A stretch of DNA of 48,496 nt. Origin: Micrococcaceae bacterium (GTDB lineage Bacteria > Actinomycetota > Actinomycetes > Actinomycetales > Micrococcaceae). The notes under the pieces are model-generated. The model worked only from the letters and a program-made list of their open reading frames with translations. It was not told where the DNA came from and ran no database searches. How positions within the stretch are numbered: position 1 is the first letter of the stretch; each line of letters starts with the position of its first letter. The stretch is taken from the NCBI GenBank assembly GCA_025465475.1, contig JAODMR010000050.1:1-48496 (forward strand), read 5' to 3'. Of the stretch, positions 6,825 to 14,600 are shown in pieces. Made by a program: the position numbers and the translations under genes.

Positions 6825-7928
6825 TTAGGCGCGGCGGCGTTGCAGCACGTCGTCGAGGTTCCCGAGCGCTGTGGTGTTGCGGGGAGTTGTACCTGCCGAC
6901 TCGTCGGCCTTGCCTGCGGCCTCACTGGCCTTGATGGAGGTCCTGGCGGCAGGCTTGGGCGACTCCGGCAGCTCAAGTGGCTGCGGGGCCGGGCGTCCGG
7001 CCTTGGGTGCGTCGACGTAGGCCGGAGCAGGCAGGTCTACCGGCTGCCATGGTTCAGCTTCCGGCTCCCCGTGGGCAGCGGCGGCGGCGGCGCGCCCTTG
7101 GGCAGCGACAGCCAACGCGGCACTGCGCAGCTCTGCGGCATTGAAGGGGCGTCCGACGGCGACCACGGTAGCGGCGGCTGCATCGTCAGCCGCTTCGGCG
7201 TCGAACACGTCATCCATCCGCGCGGGGGTCTCCTGGGGTTGGTCCTGCCGCGGGCCTGCTACGACCGCATCGGTACGGACTGAGACAGCGCTGTGTGCCG
7301 GAACAGCGCTGCTTACCTGAACAGCACCGCCTAGCGGGACAACGCCGCTTACCGGGACACTGGCGTCGAGCCCGTGCGCTGACCGTTCAGGGTCGCTGGA
7401 ACCGGTGCCCGGAAATCGGGCGGCTTCTGCCGCCGCCTCCGATCCCATAGCCGCATGGAAAGCGGCGTCAACCCTCTTGCGGCGCGCCCGGATGGCAAGG
7501 GCACGCAGCAACACGACGCACCCGGCGAAAACCAGAACAGCGACCAGGGGCACCCCGGCGGACACGACGCCGACCAGCGCCAACACTCCGCCTATAAGGA
7601 GGGTCAGAAGGGCCACCACCCCAAGGAGCGCGACGGCGGTGCGGCCATAGTGGACCCGGAATGGCGCCGGCGTGGAGGTGGGTTGCGGCATGGGGGGCTC
7701 TACCTGTTCGGAGGGCGGGCGAAGGGCTGTACTGGACGACGTGTGGCTCGCGGCTTGATGAGTGGGTGCAGCGCCGGACTGTCCCGACGTGGTCGCGGTC
7801 ATGTGCAGGACCGGTGCCGGAGCGGCCAACAGTGGCTTGCCGCGGCGCAGGACGTAAGGTGCCACCCAAATCAGCCACAGGGCGACCGCAACGACCAAAA
7901 TCACCGATGTATTGAGAGGCATGTCCAC
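6825..7928 (-). CDS. Conserved actinobacterial membrane protein (Rv0996-like)
   Basis: A 367-residue protein. One N-terminal transmembrane helix (TSVILVVAVALWLIWVAPYV) is followed by a Pro/Ala/Ser/Thr-rich loop, then two closely spaced helices (about residues 100-145) ending in RRKRVDAAFHAA, and a long, low-complexity acidic C-terminal half. The family is unnamed. It is recognised by its N-terminus and by its place downstream of rimJ and galU, an order shared with mycobacteria. GTG at 7928 is used, with AAGG eight bases upstream; the ATG at 7922 is equally plausible. Function unknown. Confidence 0.8.
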   Translation of the reverse strand: MDMPLNTSVILVVAVALWLIWVAPYVLRRGKPLLAAPAPVLHMTATTSGQSGAAPTHQAASHTSSSTALRPPSEQVEPPMPQPTSTPAPFRVHYGRTAVALLGVVALLTLLIGGVLALVGVVSAGVPLVAVLVFAGCVVLLRALAIRARRKRVDAAFHAAMGSEAAAEAARFPGTGSSDPERSAHGLDASVPVSGVVPLGGAVQVSSAVPAHSAVSVRTDAVVAGPRQDQPQETPARMDDVFDAEAADDAAAATVVAVGRPFNAAELRSAALAVAAQGRAAAAAAHGEPEAEPWQPVDLPAPAYVDAPKAGRPAPQPLELPESPKPAARTSIKASEAAGKADESAGTTPRNTTALGNLDDVLQRRRA

Positions 7929-8007
7929 TCTTCAACCTTATGGATGCAACTGGTGTTGACAGGCGAAGAACGGCGGTGTGTCGCCGGATACCTGACGTTG
8001 TCGGGCG

Positions 8008-8607
8008 TCAGTGAGAACTGAGCCAGCGCGGCAGCAACCCGCCCGGAACTTCCTCGGCGGTAAGGGCGAAGCTTCTGTGGTCCGCCCATCGGCCATTGAT
8101 GTGCAGGTAGCGGGGCCGTAGGCCCTCATCCCGGAATCCCAGTTTCTCCACCACGCGCAGGCTAGGACCGTTCTCCGGCCGGATGTTGATTTCCATCCGA
8201 TGCAAACCCAGGACCTGAAAGCAATGGTCGGTGACCATGGCGACGGCGGTGGGGGCGATGCCCCGCCCGGCCCGCGCGCTGTCCACCCAGTAGCCCAGGG
8301 TGGCCATCATGGCCGAGCCCCACACAATGGAGGAAACCGTGAGCTGGCCAACCAGCTGCGGCGCGGCTGCGCCGGGCATCCGTTCGCTGATGATGAATGG
8401 CAGCGCGGTACCCTGGCGCGCCTGACCGTTCAGGGACCGCACCATGCCGGCGAATGTGGGCAGCTGTCCACCGGGAATGGGGTTGGTGGCCTCCCAGGGC
8501 GTCAGCCACTCCCGGTTGCGGGACCGTACCCGCGTCCAGTCGTTTTTGTCCCGGTAGCGGATGGGCCGCAACACCAGGTCACCGGACTCAAGCGTTACCG
8601 GCCACAC
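8008..8607 (-). CDS. rimJ: GNAT acetyltransferase of the RimJ/RimL type
   Basis: A 199-residue GCN5-related N-acetyltransferase. It begins with LVLRPIRYRDKNDWTRVRSR, has the acetyl-CoA motif A (GYWVDSARAGRGIAPTAVAM, with the ARAGRGIA pyrophosphate loop), and ends with ENGPSLRVVEKLGFRDEGLR, the motif-B hallmark of RimJ/RimL. The family acetylates protein N-termini, classically ribosomal proteins S5 and L12. Translation starts at a GTG only 18 bp after galU, so the two are co-transcribed. The true substrate in actinobacteria is not settled, so the symbol is by similarity and gene order. Confidence 0.82.
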   Translation of the reverse strand: MWPVTLESGDLVLRPIRYRDKNDWTRVRSRNREWLTPWEATNPIPGGQLPTFAGMVRSLNGQARQGTALPFIISERMPGAAAPQLVGQLTVSSIVWGSAMMATLGYWVDSARAGRGIAPTAVAMVTDHCFQVLGLHRMEINIRPENGPSLRVVEKLGFRDEGLRPRYLHINGRWADHRSFALTAEEVPGGLLPRWLSSH

Positions 8608-8625
8608 AGCTTGGCCCCGTACATC

Positions 8626-9528
8626 CTAGGCGGGCAGGTGCGCAGTGAAACTGGTCAGCCAGCTGCGCAGGTCCGGGCCGAGGTCTTCACTGTCACAGGC
8701 CAGCGTTACCACGGCCTTGAGGTAGCTCAGTTTGTCACCGGTGTCGTAACGGCGACCGCGGAAAATGACGCCATAGACGCCGCCACCATCACCATCGCGG
8801 GCGGCAAGGGTCTGCAGGGCGTCGGTGAGCTGGATTTCGTTGCCGCGTCCCGGCTTCGTGTTTTCGAGTACCTGGAACACGTCCGGGTGGAGCACGTACC
8901 GGCCGATAATTGCCAGGTTGGACGGAGCCTCTTCGGGGCTGGGCTTTTCCACCAGCTGGCGGATACGGACATACCCTTCGCCCTCAATCACTTCGACGTC
9001 GGCACACCCGTACGAGGAGATCTGGGAGGGTTCCACCTCAATGAGGGCAACCACGGATCCACCCGTCTTTGCCTGCACTTCGATCATGGTGGTCAGCAGT
9101 TCATCGCGCTCATCGATGAGGTCATCACCGAGGAGCACCGCAAACGGCTCGTTGCCCACGTGGGTCTTGGCGCGAAGGACAGCGTGGCCGAGGCCCTTGG
9201 GGTCGCCCTGGCGGACGTAGTGGATGTCGCCGAGGTCGGTGGCGTGCTGCACCGCACTGAGCTTCTCTGCGTCGCCCTTGGCCTCCAGGAGCTGCTCCGT
9301 CACGGGCACCCGGTCGAAGTGGTCCTCAAGGGCCCGCTTGTTGCGCCCGGTGATCATCAGGACGTCCTGCAGTCCGGCACTGACGGCTTCCTGCACCACG
9401 TATTGGATGGCAGGCTTATCCACTACCGGAAGCATTTCCTTCGGCATGGCCTTGGTAGCGGGCAGGAATCGGGTTCCAAGACCGGCGGCAGGAATGACGG
9501 CCTTGCGTACGCGGGATGCAGAAGTCAT
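8626..9528 (-). CDS. galU: UTP-glucose-1-phosphate uridylyltransferase
   Basis: A 300-residue enzyme making UDP-glucose from UTP and glucose-1-phosphate for wall polymers, trehalose and glycolipids. The signature PAAGLGTRFLPATKAMPKEM is at about residues 13-32, followed by LPVVDKPAIQYVVQEAV and, in the sugar-binding half, VEKPSPEEAPSNLAIIGRYV. Length is normal. A TAGCCT box six bases before the ATG suggests a leaderless start; AGGA also overlaps this gap. First gene of the minus-strand unit galU-rimJ-membrane protein, divergent from the cyclo-ligase gene. Confidence 0.96.
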   Translation of the reverse strand: MTSASRVRKAVIPAAGLGTRFLPATKAMPKEMLPVVDKPAIQYVVQEAVSAGLQDVLMITGRNKRALEDHFDRVPVTEQLLEAKGDAEKLSAVQHATDLGDIHYVRQGDPKGLGHAVLRAKTHVGNEPFAVLLGDDLIDERDELLTTMIEVQAKTGGSVVALIEVEPSQISSYGCADVEVIEGEGYVRIRQLVEKPSPEEAPSNLAIIGRYVLHPDVFQVLENTKPGRGNEIQLTDALQTLAARDGDGGGVYGVIFRGRRYDTGDKLSYLKAVVTLACDSEDLGPDLRSWLTSFTAHLPA

Positions 9529-9534
9529 TGTCCT

Positions 9535-9540
9535 AGGCTA
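9535..9540 (-). promoter_or_regulatory. -10 box of galU, leaderless type
   Basis: TAGCCT on the minus strand ends six bases before the galU ATG. The same arrangement recurs at several genes in this window. Confidence 0.45.
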
Positions 9541-9591
9541 CTTGAGGATGAAGTCAATTCCGTTCAGGCAGCTTCGGGCAACTTAACAACC

Positions 9592-9620
9592 TTGTCACTT
9601 TTACGACGTACGGTTATTCG
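9592..9620 (+). promoter_or_regulatory. Promoter of the cyclo-ligase gene
   Basis: TTGTCA (9592-9597), a 17-bp spacer and TATTCG (9615-9620), 25 bp before the GTG start. Confidence 0.5.
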
Positions 9621-9645
9621 AAATGCCATAACCAGAAAGGCCGAC

Positions 9646-10257
9646 GTGCTGACTAAGCAGCAGATGCGCGCGCAAGTTCGGGAGCTTCGCCGCAGCATGG
9701 GCGCCGAGGCACGGAACGCCGCCGCTGAACAGTTTGCGGACTACGGGCTTGCCTGGGCGGCGGATCTGGTCTCTGCCGGGCGGCGGAAGCGTATCGCGGT
9801 GTACTTGTCGGGGCCGACGGAACCCTCCACTGCCGTCTTGATTCCCGAGTTGTCCGACGCCGGATTCGACGTCCTCTTGCCGGTGTGCGAGGAGGACTAC
9901 CGGTTGAGCTGGGTCCGGTGGGAGGCCGGTGGGGAGTTGCGCCCTGGCCCGATTGCCGGCGTGCAGGAGCCTGTCGGCGAAGCGCAGCCGTCCGCTTATG
10001 TGGCCGCTGCCGCCGGCCTCCTAATTCCGGCCCTGGCGGTGGATACAAACGGCAACCGGTTGGGCCAGGGCGGCGGCTATTACGACCGCTTCCTTGCCAC
10101 GCTATCCACGTTTACGACACCTCCGCTGACCGCTGCCATGGTCTTTACCGACGAGCTAGTGGAGCCGGACACCTTCCCGGTTGACCCCCTGGACCTGCCG
10201 GTCGCCGGTGTCCTCACTCCCGAAGGGTACCTGCCAACCGCCCGAACGGGTCTTTGA
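9646..10257 (+). CDS. 5-formyltetrahydrofolate cyclo-ligase
   Basis: A 203-residue enzyme that turns 5-formyl-THF into 5,10-methenyl-THF with ATP. Motifs: LTKQQMRAQVRELRRSM at the N-terminus (substrate/ATP-binding Lys and Arg), AVYLSGPTEPSTAVLIPEL, and the family signature GNRLGQGGGYYDRFLA near residues 140-155. The GTG at 9646 follows AGAAAGG by five bases, which fixes the start; the frame is open far upstream but that stretch lies antisense to galU. The divergent galU and the downstream CIRCE-controlled zinc-ribbon gene reproduce the mycobacterial Rv0993-Rv0992c-Rv0991c order. Confidence 0.93.
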   Translation: MLTKQQMRAQVRELRRSMGAEARNAAAEQFADYGLAWAADLVSAGRRKRIAVYLSGPTEPSTAVLIPELSDAGFDVLLPVCEEDYRLSWVRWEAGGELRPGPIAGVQEPVGEAQPSAYVAAAAGLLIPALAVDTNGNRLGQGGGYYDRFLATLSTFTTPPLTAAMVFTDELVEPDTFPVDPLDLPVAGVLTPEGYLPTARTGL

Positions 10258-10270
10258 GGGGATGCTAGAA

Positions 10271-10297
10271 TTAGCACTCGGGCCGCTGGACTGCTAA
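10271..10297 (+). promoter_or_regulatory. CIRCE element (HrcA operator) upstream of the zinc-ribbon gene
   Basis: TTAGCACTC-N9-GACTGCTAA. The left arm is perfect; the right arm differs from the consensus GAGTGCTAA by one base. It lies 50 bp before the GTG of the Ruc-type gene. A possible promoter TTAGCA-N18-TAATCT (10271-10300) overlaps it, so HrcA binding would repress. Confidence 0.8.
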
Positions 10298-10346
10298 TCT
10301 CTGCGAACAGTTCCGGCTCCGACGTCTGTCTCCAGGAGGAAAAACA

Positions 10347-10649
10347 GTGCCTACTTATGCCTACGCCTGCAAGGACTGCGGCCACGCCTTCGACGTTCAG
10401 CAGTCGTTCACCGACAGCTCGTTGACGGTATGCCCGGAGTGTGAGGGCTCCCTGCGGAAGAAATTCAACTCCGTCGGCGTGGTATTCAAGGGGTCTGGGT
10501 TCTACCGCACGGATTCACGCGACAGCAAGGGCAGCACGGTCAGTGCATCCTCGTCCTCGGATGCTGGAAAGGCGAGCACCGCACCTGCGTCCTCGTCCAG
10601 CACACCGGCGGCCGCTTCAACCAGCACGGGCTCCGCTGCCGCCAGCTGA
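10347..10649 (+). CDS. ruc: Ruc-type redox-regulated zinc-ribbon chaperone (FmdB/CxxC family)
   Basis: A 100-residue protein. The N-terminal FmdB-type zinc ribbon has two CxxC pairs, C8-x2-C11 (YACKDCGHAFD) and C29-x2-C32 (VCPECEG), then RKKFNSVGVVFKGSGFYRTD. From about residue 55 onwards it is a disordered Ser/Ala/Thr tail. This matches Mycobacterium tuberculosis Rv0991c (Ruc), a chaperone switched on when oxidation frees the zinc from its cysteines and whose partner is the Hsp70 system. The GTG start follows AGGAGG by seven bases. The CIRCE element and the flanking gene order support orthology; the tail here is shorter on charge and very Ser-rich. Ordinary FmdB proteins are the alternative. 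Confidence 0.82.
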   Translation: MPTYAYACKDCGHAFDVQQSFTDSSLTVCPECEGSLRKKFNSVGVVFKGSGFYRTDSRDSKGSTVSASSSSDAGKASTAPASSSSTPAAASTSTGSAAAS

Positions 10650-10750
10650 CGTGGTCTGTCCGGTCCTGCACCGGGCAGCCGTGGTCTCATTCCTCCCCCA
10701 CCGACCTTCGGTCGATGATGGCTCGCTAATTCCTGCCTACCGTCAGGTAC

Positions 10751-11590
10751 ATGAGGCCGCGCCGGACGTTCAATGCTTCCTACCCTGCTCGTTCGTACTC
10801 AGCTCGTTCGTACTCAGCTCGTTCGTACTCAGCTGGTTCGTACTCAGCTAGTTCCTACCCTGCTCGCTCCTACCCAGCTTTTGCCACCGGCTTTTCTCAG
10901 CGGACTGGTGCCGCGCCTGGCGTCCAGCGACCTTCTCTCTTCCACGGCCTGGTCCGGGTGGTCCGCAGGCGGCGCCGCCTGATCGCGGCGTTGCTGCTCA
11001 GTGCTGCTGCTGCGCTCTCGGTGGCCCAGTTGACCCCTCCCGACCCGGATACGGCACGTGTTGTGCTCGCGGCCAGGGATCTGCCAGCGGGTAGCGTCCT
11101 AACTGACGCCGATGTCGTGCTCGCCCGAGCGGCACCGGCGATCGTCCCCGAGTCCGCTCTCCTCGAGGTGTCCGACGCCGTTAGTCATCAGGTATCGGGA
11201 CCGCTGCGCAAGGGGCAGTTCATCACTGACGCGTCCCTGCTGGGACCCGGGCTGCTGGTGGGCATGCCGCCGGGAACACAAGCCATCCCGTTGCGGCTGG
11301 CGGATCCGTCCACGGTCAAGCTCGTCCAACCGGGTCAACTCGTGGATGTGGTGATCAGCGCCGGGAACGGACTGGAGCAGCCCGTATCGAACCGGGTTCT
11401 CGCCGCCGGAGTTCCGGTGCTTTGGAAGCCCCCGGCCGCGCCGAATGCGACGCCGTTGTCAGCACCCGAAGGCACTGAGGGCCTGGTCGTGGTGGGTGCA
11501 CCGCCTCAGCAGGCGGCTGAACTTGCCGGAGCCTCCGCACGCGGAAAGATCTTCCTGGTGTTGACCGGTACGGCCGCCGACACGGGCTGA
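10751..11590 (+). CDS. SAF-domain / CpaB-RcpC-like exported protein with repeat N-terminus
   Basis: A 279-residue protein. Residues 9-43 are a run of pentapeptides of the form ARSYS/AGSYS/ASSYP encoded by 15-bp tandem repeats. A single membrane helix follows the basic patch (VRRRRRLIAALLLSAAAALS, about 71-90). The SAF domain is at about 103-165 (ARVVLAARDLPAGSVLTDAD and GPLRKGQFITDASL), followed by a CpaB-like region (PLRLADPSTVKLVQPGQLVD). CpaB/RcpC proteins help assemble Flp/Tad pili, but no pilus genes are nearby, so the role is uncertain. ATG at 10751 with a TACCGT box seven bases upstream. It may lie downstream of the Ruc-type gene in one transcript. Confidence 0.8.
   Translation: MRPRRTFNASYPARSYSARSYSARSYSAGSYSASSYPARSYPAFATGFSQRTGAAPGVQRPSLFHGLVRVVRRRRRLIAALLLSAAAALSVAQLTPPDPDTARVVLAARDLPAGSVLTDADVVLARAAPAIVPESALLEVSDAVSHQVSGPLRKGQFITDASLLGPGLLVGMPPGTQAIPLRLADPSTVKLVQPGQLVDVVISAGNGLEQPVSNRVLAAGVPVLWKPPAAPNATPLSAPEGTEGLVVVGAPPQQAAELAGASARGKIFLVLTGTAADTG
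10787..10876 (+). repeat. Six tandem 15-bp repeats coding pentapeptides
   Basis: Units start at 10787, 10802, 10817, 10832, 10847 and 10862. The first three (GCTCGTTCGTACTCA) are identical; the last three differ by one to four bases. They encode the N-terminal SYS/SYP repeats of the SAF protein. Confidence 0.95.
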
Positions 11591-11637
11591 CCCTCGGCGC
11601 GGCCAACGCGCGTTAGCCTGGGCAGCCGACATGGGCT

Positions 11638-11693
11638 GACCCTTGCTTGCCGACCCTTGCTTACTGACCCTTGCTTGCCGACCCTTGCTCACC
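11638..11693. repeat. Four tandem 14-bp repeats spanning a stop codon
   Basis: Units of GACCCTTGCTTGCC start at 11638, 11652, 11666 and 11680 with one to three changes. The last contains the stop codon of the minus-strand helicase-like gene (11689-11691). The rest fills the convergent gap after the SAF gene. Confidence 0.9.
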
Positions 11694-14600
11694 CCCAGTG
11701 CGGCGGACGCTGCTCCTTCAACCAGTCGTCGTGATCGCGCTGGCCGGCGTCGCCCCATGATCGCGGGTCGTCCTCGCCAGCTACCTTCGGAAGCAGGTCG
11801 GAGCCTTCACTGCCCGTTGTTCCGGACAAAACCGGCTTTGCGTTCGCCTGCTCCATTTGGTCTTCCTCGTTTCCGTCGGTGGCTTCCGCTTTAGGGCCTT
11901 CGTCGGTCGACGCCTTATCCTTTTCCGACGACGGCGAGGTGGGTTCTTCAGCGCCAAACCCTTTAGCGCCAGACCCTTCAGAATCAGATGCTTCGCCAGC
12001 GGCCCCGTTGGGTTCGCCAGGGGACGGAGTTGCCGCATCATCGTCGGGAGCCGCAATGCCGGTGGCGTCGGCAAGCGGGTCATTGAGGAAGCTGTCGTCA
12101 GCGAGGGCCACCGGCTCTTCAGGGCTCCACTGTCCAGTGGAGGTATCGGAACCGGTGTCCAGCGGCGCACTCAGCAGGGACGTCATGTCTCCCTCCAGCT
12201 CCGAAGACAGGCCTAAGTATTCGCCAATGCGGTCAGCACACGATGAGGGGTCGGTGAACACCTCGATCGTCCAGAGCGGCATGTACCGCCAGCCGAGGCG
12301 TTCCAGCAACTGCGGACGCAGCCGGCTGCGTTCGCGAACGCTCCACGCCTGGTACTTGGCCGTGCCGTCAGACTCGACGGCGACGGGCGTCGGCACTTCC
12401 TCGTCCTGGCGTCCCAGCTGGCGCATGGGATCTGCGGCGGCAACCATGTCGATCGAGCCGTCGTAGTGGTGCCACACCCTGGCGCCCCGGGCGCGCAGCC
12501 TGTCTTCCAGGTCGGCCACCAGCGGGTCCTCCCCCAGCAGCTGCTCACTTGCGGCGGCGCGGGAGGCCGTGGAGCCCAACAGGGAATGTCCGGCGAGCTC
12601 CCGGTCCAGCAGTTCATAAAAGTCGCGGGCGCCGGCGCTCAGCCGCTCCGGATCCAGGTCTTCCGGCCGGAAACAGGTAGTGATCTGGAGGAATTCACGG
12701 GCCCGGGTCATCGCCAGCACAAACTTGCTGCGCCCATCGGGAGCAGAAAGGGGACCAAAGTTGTGCAGGGCCCGGCCATGCGGCGTCCGGCCATAGCCCA
12801 GCGAGAAGATGACGTGGTCGCGGACCATGCCGGCGGCCCTATCAATGTCCACCACGCGGAAGCTTTCGGCACCACTGGCAAAGAATCCCGCCAGGTCAGG
12901 GTGGTTGGGCATCTGCGTGCGGATGGCTTGCGCCACCCGTGCCGCATGCCGCTCACTGGCGGTGATCACCGCCAGTGACAATTGTGGTCGCTGGCGGGCA
13001 TGTTCAAAGACCAGGTCGACGACGTGGTTGACTTCCGCAACGACGGATTCCACACCATCGGCGCCGGCACCGGGCATTCCGGTGCCATCGGGCAGGTAGT
13101 CCACCACGAGGGTACGGTCCAGGCCGGTGACGTTGCGTCCGTCCGGCAGCCGCTCGAGCAGTCCGTCGTAAAAGCTCCGGCTCAGCTGCAGCACCAGGTC
13201 CTGGTCGACGGCGCGGTAGGACATGGTGAGGCGACGCCGGGGCAGCACGGCGGAGAGGGCGCCGAAAACGCTCAACAGCGCAGGGGTGTCCTCTTCACCC
13301 TTGGCCACCCGTTCAACGGACACGGAGAAAGCGCGGGGAGCAGCGGTCTTCTCATCACCGAAGGCAACGACCTGGCCTCCACGGGCCAGCGCGGGAAGCG
13401 CGGCCTGCAGCGAGGTGGCCTCGGCGTCGAGGATCACCACCGCGTCAAAGCGGTGGCCCGCCGGAAGCACCGACGGCAGGACCAACGGGCTAACGGTCCA
13501 AATGGGAACCAGGTTGGCCAGCAGGTCAGGAGAGTGGGTTGCCAACGCGTCCAGGTTTACCCGGCCGTCCTTGAGCAGGTTCCGCAGGTATTCGGCCTGG
13601 CGCTGGCGCGCCGTAAGGCCGGAATTCCAGTCCTGCGCCAACTTCCAACGCAGCCGCGCGCTGCCGCTGGCAACGTGCGCCTGGTCCGCCAGGCGGAACT
13701 CGGCTTCCAGCTGGCGCAGGCTTTCGCCGTCGGACATGGCCAGGTAGTCGTCGCCGCTGATCATGGCTTCGAGCGCCGACTGCCACCAGGCGAGTTCTAG
13801 TTCGGCCTTGGTTTCCGACGGCGGAACTTCCCGAGCAGCGAGGTCATCAAGCAGCTCTCCCAGCCCGTGTTCCCGCATGCTTTCCAGCAGCAGGGTCCGT
13901 TCTGGCAGGTTCTCCAGCGTCTCCTTATCACCGGCCAGGGCGGTCAGCCGCGCCAGCAGGGCATCGTAATCACTGTGCAGCAGATCACCGCCGGCCGGAG
14001 TGAGGTCCAATGCAGCGCCAAGCTTCTGCAGATCCCCCACCAAGGAATCCAGGGTGTTGCGAAGTTCTACCAGTCCGGTCGGGACGGCAGGGTGGCGCTG
14101 CGTCGTGGCAAATGCAGCCCAGGCTGCCTGCTGTTCCTGCACCAGCAGTAACGAAGCGTGCAGATCCGAAATGTGAACGCCGGGCCGGACGTATTCCTTG
14201 GCGACACGACGCAGGCGCGAGCGCTGCATGGAGGCCATCTCAACGCGGTGTTCACGGCGCCAGCCGGAGCTGGCGGTGGCCGAGATCAGGTCGGTGACGG
14301 GCCGGTCGAAGATGTCGGGAGTGAACCTGTCCAGGCTCTCGCGGACGGCCATCAACAGTTCCAGTTGCCCGCCCCACTCCGCAACGGTGCCGGCCCGGCG
14401 GATCTCGGCGAACTCCGAGACCTGGTCCATCTGGACCCGGAACGCCGGCACCCGCTTGAGCAGGGCTGCCGCCAGAGCGTGGGCTTCCTCGGTTTCCTTT
14501 CGGGTGACCAGCCGGGCGCCGTGCCAGGCGCTGGACGTCGCGGACTTGCTGAAACCACCGAGTTCAGCGGCGCGGTACAACCGCTCCCCGAGTTCCTTGC

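Noticed and set aside
8200-9645. Open frame that would join to the cyclo-ligase as a 685-residue protein
   Set aside because: The upstream part is antisense to rimJ and galU; a ribosome site fixes the true start at 9646.
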